Below, in pieces: positions 8,099 through 14,669 of a stretch of DNA of 64,000 nucleotides (position 1 is its first letter; each line of letters begins with the position of its first letter). A model generated the notes under the pieces. The model ran no database searches. It was given only the letters and a program-made list of their open reading frames with translations, and was not told where the DNA came from. Location of the stretch: positions 310,001 through 374,000 of the forward strand of contig NZ_QJVJ01000003.1 in the NCBI RefSeq assembly GCF_003217775.1. The letters run 5' to 3'. A program made the translations under genes and the position numbers. The DNA is from Paenibacillus flagellatus (GTDB lineage: Bacteria; Bacillota; Bacilli; Paenibacillales; NBRC-103111).

Positions 8099-9106
8099 AT
8101 GAAAATAACCCACGAAGTCGGGCTTTCGTCGACCGAAATAGCGGGCTTATGGTCCACTTATATCAACGAATGCATGTCCGTTTGCATCACGAAGCATTTC
8201 CAGCAAATGGACAACAGCGATGACATCGCAACGCTGATCGACCGGACGCTGCGGATGTCGCTCGACCATCTGTCTTTCATCCGGGGCGTGTTCGAGGCGG
8301 AACAATTTCCGATCCCGAAAGGGTTTTCGGACGAGGATCTCCATCTTTCCGCTCCTCCGCTGTTTTTCGACCTGTTTCCGGTCAGCTATATTTACGGGAT
8401 GAGCCGGATGGCGCTGCTGAATTACAGTATTTTGACCTCCAACGTCGCCCGCAAAGACATCCGGACGTTTTTTTCGAATTGCTTGAAATCGACGCTGGAC
8501 TTGTACAACTTGTCGGTCAACTTGATGCTGGCCAAAGGCATCTACGACCGGCCTCCGATGATCCCTTACCCCGAGCGGATCGAATTCATCCACAAAAAAG
8601 AAACGTTTTTGTCCAAATGGCTGGAGAAGCAGCGTCCGCTCAACGTTCTCGAGCTGTCCGAAATGTTTTTCAACATCGAGCGAAACTACTTCGGGCTCAT
8701 TTTGCTTACGGGCTTTATCCAAGTCGTCAACGACGACGAGATCAAGCAGTTTCTCATTCGCGGCAAGGAACTGACCATGAAGCAAATTCATTATTTGAAC
8801 GATACGTTGGTCAAGGACGATTTGTCGGGCTCGATCATGGTCAATTCCGAAGTGTCGACGTCCACCATATCGCCGTTTTCGAACCGGTTGATCATGACGC
8901 TCGTCACGATGCTGAACACGCAAGGCATGACGTATATCGGACATGCGCTCGGTACGGCCAGCCGGGTCGACTTGGTCGCCCAATATTCGAAGCTGATCCC
9001 GGAAATATTGGACTACGGCAAGGAAGGCATGGATATCATGATCGCACGGAAATGGCTGGAGGAGCCGCCTCACGCTCCCGATCGCGAAAAGCTGGCTCAC
9101 GTATGA
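8099..9106 (+). CDS. DUF3231 family protein (two four-helix units)
   Basis: This 335-residue, mainly helical protein opens with HEVGLSSTEIAGLWSTYINECM, the hallmark of the DUF3231 family, and a similar unit begins again near residue 170 (RIEFIHKKETFLSKW). The family usually contains two ferritin-like or coat-F-like helical repeats and is common in spore formers. The ribosome site AAGGAG precedes the ATG. It is transcribed alone on the plus strand between minus-strand small genes. The biochemical role is unknown. Confidence 0.85.
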   Translation: MKITHEVGLSSTEIAGLWSTYINECMSVCITKHFQQMDNSDDIATLIDRTLRMSLDHLSFIRGVFEAEQFPIPKGFSDEDLHLSAPPLFFDLFPVSYIYGMSRMALLNYSILTSNVARKDIRTFFSNCLKSTLDLYNLSVNLMLAKGIYDRPPMIPYPERIEFIHKKETFLSKWLEKQRPLNVLELSEMFFNIERNYFGLILLTGFIQVVNDDEIKQFLIRGKELTMKQIHYLNDTLVKDDLSGSIMVNSEVSTSTISPFSNRLIMTLVTMLNTQGMTYIGHALGTASRVDLVAQYSKLIPEILDYGKEGMDIMIARKWLEEPPHAPDREKLAHV

Positions 9107-9108
9107 AC

Positions 9109-9146
9109 AAAGAAACAGCCGCTCTTCGGAACGGCTGCTTCTTTCG
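9109..9146. terminator. Bidirectional terminator between DUF3231 and small Gln-rich gene
   Basis: AAAGAAACAGCCG and CGGCTGCTTCTTT form a long stem just after the DUF3231 stop, with T-rich flanks on both strands. It can serve both converging genes. Confidence 0.75.
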
Positions 9147-9158
9147 TTTCGGTTCGGG

Positions 9159-9332
9159 TTAAGACTCGAGGGCGTCCTCGGTTTCCGAATCTTGCTCCCG
9201 GCTTGCCGCGATCACTTCGCGGTCCGCCTCGCTTCCGCCCTGGATCGCCTCGGCGGCTTGGGCCTGCTGTTCGAGCTGCTGCTCGATTTGGCCGATCCCG
9301 TGCGCTTCCTGATGCTGTCTGCTCGTTGTCAT
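9159..9332 (-). CDS. Small Gln/Glu-rich hypothetical protein (57 aa)
   Basis: The ATG at 9332 follows GGAGG; a longer frame upstream lacks a ribosome site. The 57-residue product is very hydrophilic, rich in Gln, Glu and Ala (for example IEQQLEQQAQAAEAIQ), and probably helical or disordered. A sigma-G-like promoter lies 40 bp upstream. It is separated from the peptide operon by that operon's terminator, so it is an independent unit. The function is unknown; a spore-associated protein is possible. Confidence 0.65.
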   Translation of the reverse strand: MTTSRQHQEAHGIGQIEQQLEQQAQAAEAIQGGSEADREVIAASREQDSETEDALES

Positions 9333-9371
9333 CGACTGTCTCTCCTCCTCTCGATTAGGAAATTCATTCCT

Positions 9372-9401
9372 TACTATGCGCATCGGAGGTCCGAACTATG
9401 C
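9372..9401 (-). promoter_or_regulatory. Candidate sigma-G-type promoter for the Gln-rich small gene
   Basis: Minus strand: GCATA (9401-9397), 18 bp, CATAGTA (9378-9372), 40 bp before the ATG at 9332. The distance to the start is nearly the same as in the 7973-8002 promoter. Confidence 0.4.
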
Positions 9402-9417
9402 CGGAGCCGGCGAACGC

Positions 9418-9443
9418 AAAAAAACCGCCGATCACTCGGCGGC
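9418..9443 (-). terminator. Terminator of the glyco-peptide operon
   Basis: On the minus strand CCGCCGA-GTGA-TCGGCGG is followed by seven T. It lies 14 bp after the stop of the 68-residue peptide gene and closes that operon. Confidence 0.9.
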
Positions 9444-9456
9444 TCTTCCCGTCTGA

Positions 9457-9663
9457 TTAGGCTTCAATCGTCGTGCCGGTCGTAAACGTAACCGGGTACA
9501 TCGGCCGGTCCGTTTGCCGGTCGGCGCTTTTCAAAGCTTCGAGCTGCGCGGAGCCGAATCCGAGCTCTTGCCCGACCCGTTCCGGCTGCTTCGCCAGCAT
9601 CTCCAGCAGTTCCGGGCGCGCCACCGCCTCGCTGATCAATTTCTCCACCGCGATCGCCGTCAT
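9457..9663 (-). CDS. Candidate RiPP precursor peptide with NHLP/Os1348-like leader and Thr-rich tail
   Basis: The 68-residue product starts AVEKLISEAVARPELLEMLA and continues through an LGFGSAQLEALKSAD segment. This is the helical pattern of NHLP-clan leaders of the Os1348 type: AVExhI...A..RPELL..L...P......LG....QLEAL...D. Behind Asp48 a 20-residue tail carries six Thr (51, 59, 61, 62, 64, 65) and three aromatics or prolines in the order P-M-Y-P-V-T-F, and no Cys or Ser. The ribosome site AGGAGGTGA is a near-perfect anti-16S match, fitting high expression. It is 30 bp downstream of the SQD1-like gene and ahead of a strong terminator. The leader assignment is by pattern; that the tail is glycosylated is inferred from the neighbours. 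Confidence 0.7.
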   Translation of the reverse strand: MTAIAVEKLISEAVARPELLEMLAKQPERVGQELGFGSAQLEALKSADRQTDRPMYPVTFTTGTTIEA

Positions 9664-9693
9664 GTTCTCACCTCCTTTCGATAGGCGAGCTCA

Positions 9694-10875
9694 TTACCGG
9701 TATTCGGCACGGCTTCTTCTCCCGTCCCAACGAATGTCCGGAAGAAGCGCCTCCCGCTTCCGGCGAATCCGGTCCGCATGGGGCAACAGCGCCGCGATCA
9801 TCGAGCGCAGCACCGGGTCGATGTCGCGCGTCGGCTCGTAGCCGAGCCGGAACAAGGCGTCGTGTTCGGGCCGGTAATGGTGATCCTCCATTTCCATTCG
9901 CGGATTGTCCACATGCCGGATGTCCGGCTTCAAGCCGAATTCGTCCGCGACCGAGGCGACTTTGTGCGCCCAGTCGGCTAGCCGGTACACATTCTGAAAC
10001 TGGTTCAGCACGCGATATTGTCCCGGTTCCGGCGGATTCTCGACCGCAAGCGTCAAGCATTGCATCGAATCGGGCAGCGGAATGAAGCCCCGCTGCTGGC
10101 GGCCGCTGCCGTACAGCGTGAGCGGATGGCCGGCCACTGCCTGACAGCAGAACCGGTTGACGATCGTGCCGAACGCTTGATCGAAATCGAGCCGCGTCGA
10201 AAGCCGCCCGTCTTCGTTCAACGCGTCGGGATAGGCGCCGAACACGATGCCCTGCATGATGTCCGTGGCGGCGAGTCCCCACAGCTTGCAGGCGAACATG
10301 ACGTTGTTCGAGCCGTGCACCTTGCTCCAGTGGTACCACGATCCCGCTTGGCGGGGAAACGGAAGCCGGTCCTTGCGGCCGCGGAACTCCACTTCGAAAA
10401 ACCCTTCCGGAATGTCCAGGTTCGGCGTGCCGTATTCGCCCATCGTCCCCAGCTTGATCAAATGGGCGTCGGGCGCGTGTGCCTTCATCGCGAACAACAG
10501 ATGGAACGTCGTCGTCAAATTGTTCGTCTGGACGAAGACGGCATGATCCACATCGATCGCCGAATAGGGCGCCGAAGGACATTCGGCCAAATGAACGATC
10601 GCTTCCGGCCGGAACTCGCGGACGATCCGTTCGACGAAGCCGTAATCGCGCAGGTCGCCTTCCCAGAACGGCATGCTTTTGCCGAAGCGTTCGCGGAACG
10701 CTTCAAGCCGCTCGCTCATCGGGGCAACCGGAATGGCGCTCCACGCCCCCATCTCCTCCACCCACGCCCGCCGGAAGTAATTGTCCGCCCCGGCTACCTC
10801 ATGTCCCCGGGAGGCAAGACGTTGGGCCAGCGCCCATCCCAAATAGCCGTCGACGCCGGCGATCCAAACTCTCAT
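9694..10875 (-). CDS. UDP-sulfoquinovose synthase-like NAD-dependent epimerase (SQD1/SqdB family)
   Basis: This 393-residue extended-SDR enzyme has the NAD loop GVDGYLGWALA (7-17), the strand KLGTMGEYGTPNLDI with Thr144, and YHWSKVHGSNN with Tyr181 and Lys185. These three residues match the catalytic Thr145/Tyr182/Lys186 of plant SQD1 almost number for number, and RSAPYS/CPSAPYS, NRFCCQA, GHPLTLYG and LNQF segments agree as well. SQD1 makes UDP-sulfoquinovose from UDP-glucose and sulfite. The ATG at 10875 overlaps the glycosyltransferase stop as ATGA. No SqdX or SqdD lipid-branch gene is nearby; the partners are a glycosyltransferase and a leader-like peptide, so the sugar may go onto the peptide. 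Another UDP-sugar product cannot be ruled out. Confidence 0.85.
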   Translation of the reverse strand: MRVWIAGVDGYLGWALAQRLASRGHEVAGADNYFRRAWVEEMGAWSAIPVAPMSERLEAFRERFGKSMPFWEGDLRDYGFVERIVREFRPEAIVHLAECPSAPYSAIDVDHAVFVQTNNLTTTFHLLFAMKAHAPDAHLIKLGTMGEYGTPNLDIPEGFFEVEFRGRKDRLPFPRQAGSWYHWSKVHGSNNVMFACKLWGLAATDIMQGIVFGAYPDALNEDGRLSTRLDFDQAFGTIVNRFCCQAVAGHPLTLYGSGRQQRGFIPLPDSMQCLTLAVENPPEPGQYRVLNQFQNVYRLADWAHKVASVADEFGLKPDIRHVDNPRMEMEDHHYRPEHDALFRLGYEPTRDIDPVLRSMIAALLPHADRIRRKREALLPDIRWDGRRSRAEYR

Positions 10876-11843
10876 TCGAACCTTCCTTCCCCGACCGGCT
10901 CCGGCGGCTCCAAGCCAAGCAGATCCGCCCCGGTTTGATCCTTGATGCCGAATTTCCGCACGAGCCAAGCGAAATCGTAGCGCAGCGTCGCCGCCAATTC
11001 GGACCGGCGCTCGCGGTAATCGCCCGCTCCCACTTCCTGAAGCGCTTGGTGGATGAATTCGGGATACAGCTTGGCGAAATAGCGGATCATCTGCAGGCTT
11101 CCGAGCTCGCCCAAGTAAAGCAAGCCGAACCGCAGGCTGTTGTGAAGCATGTAGGGTTTCAGGTCGGCGATGAACCGGTGAACTTCCGGCTTCGTCTTGA
11201 ACCGGTGCCAGACGCGCAGCTCCGGAACCGAGACGATTTCCGCCCCGCTCAGCCAGGCGCGCACGCCGAATTCGGGCTCCGCTCCGCCGTACACCTTCAT
11301 CCCGGAGTCGTAGCCCCCGATCCGGTCGAACAGCGATCGGGCCAGCACGGTTCCGGCCGACGACGCGATCTGCACGAACGGGGGATCCGCCTCGATCGGC
11401 GAACGGTTCCAAGTCGTCCCCATGAACGGCACGAGCAGGCTGCAGCCGTACCCCCGAAACGTCGAGACGGTATCGCACACCGTCGCCGCCAAGACGCGGC
11501 AGTCGTCGACAAGACGCAGGACCACCTCGTCCCAGCCCGGCTCGAAGCGTACGTGGGCGTCCGTAATAAAGACGATTTCCGCCCCGGCCGCCCGGACCCC
11601 GGCATTTCGCGCCCGGGCTACGCCTGCCCGCTCCGGCATGCGGAGAACGCGAACGGCAGCCCGGGACAGGCTCGCGTCCGGCAAACCGGTGCAGCCGTCG
11701 TCGTCGGACGCATCGTCGACGACGACGAATTCCAATTCGCATTTCGTTACCCGCGTATCCGAAATGCAGCGAATCGTGTCCGCGATACGTCCGGCTTCGT
11801 TTCTCGCCGGGATGACGATGCTGATCGTCGGTCGAACGGTCAC
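10872..11843 (-). CDS. Glycosyltransferase, GT-A fold, GalNAc-transferase (GT27)-like
   Basis: The product is 323 residues from the GTG at 11843, which has GGAAGGAG 9 bp upstream; longer frames lack a ribosome site. It has the family-2 start ISIVIPARNEAGRI and VVVDDASDDDG, then ITDAHVRFEPGWDE with a DxH metal motif (Asp95-Ala-His97) in place of DxD. The block GGYDSGMKVYGGAEPEFGVR followed by VPELRVWHRFK resembles the GGEN/E...R.W and C-terminal His region of polypeptide GalNAc transferases. Those enzymes glycosylate Ser/Thr of peptides. First gene of the operon with the SQD1-like enzyme and the peptide. Similarity is by eye and remote; an ordinary GT2 with another acceptor is the alternative. 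Confidence 0.85.
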   Translation of the reverse strand: MTVRPTISIVIPARNEAGRIADTIRCISDTRVTKCELEFVVVDDASDDDGCTGLPDASLSRAAVRVLRMPERAGVARARNAGVRAAGAEIVFITDAHVRFEPGWDEVVLRLVDDCRVLAATVCDTVSTFRGYGCSLLVPFMGTTWNRSPIEADPPFVQIASSAGTVLARSLFDRIGGYDSGMKVYGGAEPEFGVRAWLSGAEIVSVPELRVWHRFKTKPEVHRFIADLKPYMLHNSLRFGLLYLGELGSLQMIRYFAKLYPEFIHQALQEVGAGDYRERRSELAATLRYDFAWLVRKFGIKDQTGADLLGLEPPEPVGEGRFE

Positions 11844-11942
11844 AAGCGGCAACTCCTTCCTTCGCGTACGGGGGTTCCTTCTTGACATTCCAGATGGTAC
11901 CACAGCCCGAAAACGGGAGTCATGAGGTTCGTTACCCAAATC

Positions 11943-11970
11943 CAAAAACCGTCTGCCGTGGGCAGACGGT
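11943..11970 (-). terminator. Terminator downstream of the phosphotransferase gene
   Basis: ACCGTCTGCC and GGCAGACGGT form a perfect 10-bp stem with a 3-nt loop, followed on the minus strand by five T. It separates the antibiotic-modification-like gene from the glycosyltransferase operon. Confidence 0.9.
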
Positions 11971-12137
11971 AACAAGTTCGATGACAGCGTCACGCATGGA
12001 GCGAATAACGATGTCGGCCGTTTCCATGCGACGCTGCGGATCGATTCGGGGGCGGCGCGATGACCGGGTCACGCTGCGTGCAAGCCGATCCTTCCGGCCG
12101 GGGCCGAAGTTCGGCCGCTCCGCTTGTCGAATCGCCT

Positions 12138-13007
12138 CTACCGGTACGACGCGATGCCGGCCTCGAACGCCTTTTCGTCGCCATGCACGATGCCGTGAAG
12201 CGCTTCCTGCAGGGCGAACGTGCTTTGGTAAAACGTGACGCGCTCCAGCAGTTCCGCGCCGTTCGGGTACAAGCCCGCGACCAAACCGTAAAACGGCTCC
12301 CCGTAGCTGGCGCGAAGTCCGGCCAAATCGTAGGCCGGGTCTCCCGGGCCGGAGCCGCCGAAGTCGATCACTCCCGTGATGCGGCGTTCCCCCGCATCCC
12401 ATAACAGATTCGACGACCCGAAATCGCCGTGAATGATCGTGTGCGCGGCGGCCGGCAGCCGGGTGCCGCGCACATACGTTTCGAACGCGCGCGAAACGTT
12501 CTCCCTGGCGTCGGGCCGCATATGCGGGAAAAGCTTGTCCCGGATATCGGCGTACAACGCCTCCATTTCTTCGTGCGGCGTTTTGGCTTCGTTGCGGCGA
12601 GCGTACGGGATGCTGTCCGCGGGAATCGCGTGCAGCCCGGCGAGAAATTCGGCAAGCTGAGACGCCAAGCCGAGCAAGGCGTCCCGATCCCGAATCCGGC
12701 TCAGCTCGTCTTTCCATAACGGAGTCCCGGGAAGGAGCGCGTATCCCATAAACGATTGTCCGGCCGATTCGGCGAACGAATAGTACGCCGGCTCGGGAAC
12801 GGGCAGCGATACGCGATCCCGGATCGTTTGCAGCAGGACGACCTCGTCCCGAAGCACCGCCGCTCCCGACGCATACTTCGGAAACCGGAACACCCACTTC
12901 CGATCGACGACCCAGACGTCGTTGTTTTGACCGGTCTCGATTCGCACCGCCTCGCCGAACGTAAAGTCGGGGTACGTAAGCCGAATCCGCTCCATCTGTT
13001 CTTTCAC
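12138..13007 (-). CDS. Aminoglycoside phosphotransferase (APH) family protein
   Basis: This 289-residue kinase-fold protein has IIHGDFGSSNLLWD (catalytic HxDxxxxN) and VIDFGGSGPGDPAYDL (metal-binding DFG-like), both typical of the APH family. The N-terminal lobe has TGQNNDVWVVDRKWVFRFPK with the ATP-binding lysine. The GTG at 13007 is preceded by AAGGAGG with 8 bp spacing, so a longer start is rejected. The family includes antibiotic kinases and metabolic small-molecule kinases; the substrate cannot be read from sequence. It follows an AadK-like gene on the same strand but behind that gene's terminator. About 160 bp between its stop and terminator hold no convincing gene. Confidence 0.88.
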   Translation of the reverse strand: MKEQMERIRLTYPDFTFGEAVRIETGQNNDVWVVDRKWVFRFPKYASGAAVLRDEVVLLQTIRDRVSLPVPEPAYYSFAESAGQSFMGYALLPGTPLWKDELSRIRDRDALLGLASQLAEFLAGLHAIPADSIPYARRNEAKTPHEEMEALYADIRDKLFPHMRPDARENVSRAFETYVRGTRLPAAAHTIIHGDFGSSNLLWDAGERRITGVIDFGGSGPGDPAYDLAGLRASYGEPFYGLVAGLYPNGAELLERVTFYQSTFALQEALHGIVHGDEKAFEAGIASYR

Positions 13008-13073
13008 GCCACACGCCTCCTTCGCTATAGAATCCAAATCGTACTAAAAGCGTTCCCGTCCCCGCCGCCAACG

Positions 13074-13097
13074 AAAAGAGCCGCACCGGGCGGCTCC
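13074..13097 (-). terminator. Terminator of the aadK-like gene
   Basis: GAGCCGC and GCGGCTC form the stem, and the minus strand continues with TTTTC. It lies 21 bp after the stop at 13118. Confidence 0.85.
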
Positions 13098-13117
13098 ATT
13101 CGTTCGCGAGCATGGGA

Positions 13118-13993
13118 TCAATACAGGCGCCCGGCCGATTTCGGAAGCGCCCGGACATGCTTCAGATAGGCCGTTACCCTATTGTCGTCGTCAAAAGGGT
13201 ACTCGAAGCCGAGCCGGTTCGCCACTCCGATCGCCGTGTCGCGGAACAAGTCGCCCATTTCGAACAACGCGTCCCACATTCGGTTTACGTCCGCATCCGC
13301 ATACGTGCGAACGTACGACTCCCATTTCGCCGGCTCCAGGCAGCTTTTGAAATATTTGCCGCACTTCCCCGGATCGGCCGTAAAGCCGGAGCGAATACCG
13401 ATATGCCAGGTCAGCATGAGCGCAACCATATCTCTCACCGGGCGGTCGACCATGAATTTCGCGTACGGCAGCTCGTCGCGCCACAATCCTTTGGCCACGT
13501 ACGTGCTGACCCACCAAAATTCGTTGCAGCAGTCGGCAAACTGCTTCGCCGACGGAGGTGCGGGCAAATAATCGTGGTTGCTCGGCGGCGGCAGATCGCC
13601 GGCAATCCCGTCCTTGTCCAGCAGCATCAAGCTGAGACTGTCGTCGCGGCAGCGGGAAATGCGTTCGACGGGGCAATACGTAAGATCGATCCGGTTCCCG
13701 TCCGTGAACAGCATCAAGAACGCGAACGAGTCGCTCCGGTCGTTCGGCGGGACGACGTTGTCGTCCGGCGTTTGCATGATCAGAATGTCGCCGAAGCGCC
13801 GAATCCAGCTTCGGTCGGCGACGAAATCGTCGACCGACGTCACGAAGTAAACGATATCGTAATCCTGAAACAAATCCCGGGGCGCGTCGGGATTGACGCG
13901 GGAGCCGTTCATCATGACGGCGCGAATGCGCTCGTCCCCGGCTGCGAACCCGAGTATCGTATCCATCATTTCTTTGTCGCTTCGCCTGTTCAT
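13118..13993 (-). CDS. aadK: Aminoglycoside 6-adenylyltransferase (AadK/ANT(6) family)
   Basis: The 291-residue protein shows the nucleotidyltransferase core VMMNGSRVNPDAPRDLFQDY with the metal-binding pair in QDYDIVYFV, then RIDLTYCPVE. Towards the C-terminus are the family blocks NEFWWVSTYVAKGLWRDELP and MLTWHIGIRSGFTADPGKCG. This matches chromosomal streptomycin adenylyltransferases of Bacillus (AadK), which transfer AMP to the 6-hydroxyl. Length fits the family (about 285-300). The ATG at 13993 follows GGAGG. An 8-codon ORF with its own ribosome site lies upstream in the leader. Resistance in the host is likely but the spectrum is not readable. Confidence 0.92.
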   Translation of the reverse strand: MNRRSDKEMMDTILGFAAGDERIRAVMMNGSRVNPDAPRDLFQDYDIVYFVTSVDDFVADRSWIRRFGDILIMQTPDDNVVPPNDRSDSFAFLMLFTDGNRIDLTYCPVERISRCRDDSLSLMLLDKDGIAGDLPPPSNHDYLPAPPSAKQFADCCNEFWWVSTYVAKGLWRDELPYAKFMVDRPVRDMVALMLTWHIGIRSGFTADPGKCGKYFKSCLEPAKWESYVRTYADADVNRMWDALFEMGDLFRDTAIGVANRLGFEYPFDDDNRVTAYLKHVRALPKSAGRLY

Positions 13994-14091
13994 GGTCCCA
14001 ACCTCCGAATTGGAATGTTAACTCGCTGCTTGCGAATGACCGAAGGCGGGCCGCGAATGCGAACGGATCGAACGCCGGATCGGCCGGCACG

Positions 14092-14118
14092 TTACAGCTT
14101 GTTCAGCCTTTTCTTCAT
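14092..14118 (-). CDS. Possible 8-residue leader peptide upstream of aadK
   Basis: ATG at 14118 with AAAGGAG at normal spacing opens an 8-codon frame encoding MKKRLNKL and a TAA stop, about 100 nt ahead of aadK. It lies within the likely aadK transcript, 30-odd nt after an extended -10 promoter. Short basic ORFs in this position control several ribosome-targeting resistance genes by drug-induced stalling. That role here is inferred; the ORF itself is only 27 bp. Confidence 0.4.
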   Translation of the reverse strand: MKKRLNKL

Positions 14119-14156
14119 CGTAGACAGGCTCCTTTCGTCCCGGCGTATTTTTCCAT

Positions 14157-14165
14157 ATCATACCA
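14157..14165 (-). promoter_or_regulatory. Extended -10 promoter for leader ORF and aadK
   Basis: TGGTATGAT on the minus strand is an extended -10 element (TGn-TATGAT). The -35 region is poor, as often seen with this type. The transcript would begin near 14150 and carry the short leader ORF. Confidence 0.5.
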
Positions 14166-14209
14166 CGCCGGCTTCCGGAGAACCAGCGTCCCAAGCGGCG
14201 GATTCGCGG

Positions 14210-14554
14210 TTACGTCACGGTCTTATCCTGGAACGCGGCCGCCTCCCCGGACTTGGCATACGCCTGCAAAATCGAGTCGAGCAGTCCGGGGAACCGGTAT
14301 TCCAAATCGTCCGTGCGAATGGACAAAAATCGCTGCGTCCCCTGCACGCGGACACGGACGACGCCCGCTTCCCGCAGCGTGCGGGAATGATGGGACAGCG
14401 TCGACCGGACGACCGGTACGTCCATGCCGCCGCAAGTCCGTTCCCCGGCCTTCCGCAGCTCCGCGACAAGATGCAGACGGACGGGATCGCTCAGGGCGTA
14501 TAGAACGGAAGAGAGCTGGATGTCGTCCCGATCGGGATGGTATAGCGGCTTCAT
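14210..14554 (-). CDS. ArsR-family winged-helix repressor
   Basis: This 114-residue protein has the ArsR layout: ALSDPVRLHLVAEL, then the recognition part VVRSTLSHHSRTLREAGVVRVRVQGTQRF in the middle. It has a Cys at TCGG but not the CxC metal motif of classical ArsR, so a non-metal ligand or redox signal is possible. The ATG at 14554 follows GGAGG. It is divergent from the DHA2 exporter with a 115-bp gap that contains a perfect 14-bp palindrome, so it very likely represses that exporter and itself. Confidence 0.9.
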   Translation of the reverse strand: MKPLYHPDRDDIQLSSVLYALSDPVRLHLVAELRKAGERTCGGMDVPVVRSTLSHHSRTLREAGVVRVRVQGTQRFLSIRTDDLEYRFPGLLDSILQAYAKSGEAAAFQDKTVT

Positions 14555-14626
14555 GGCGGCGACCTCCTAAATGGGATGAAAACCAATGATTGCATTTTAC
14601 CATAGCCCGTGATATATTTCTATTGT

Positions 14627-14640
14627 TCGATTATAATCGA
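14627..14640. promoter_or_regulatory. Palindromic operator between ArsR and MFS genes
   Basis: TCGATTATAATCGA is a perfect 14-bp palindrome, 30 bp ahead of the exporter's ATG and flanked by ATATTTC and GAAATAT, which extend the symmetry. Location in a divergent ArsR/MFS gap makes it the likely repressor site. Confidence 0.65.
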
Positions 14641-14669
14641 AATATCAAAACTCGGAAAGAGGGATACCG

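Noticed and set aside
11971-12137. Short ORF after the phosphotransferase
   Set aside because: A 31-codon frame overlaps the terminator stem, lacks a ribosome site and shows no composition of a protein; treated as 3' untranslated sequence.
13994-14209. Possible riboswitch or T-box before aadK
   Set aside because: Only a short leader ORF and modest stems are seen; no conserved aptamer motif.
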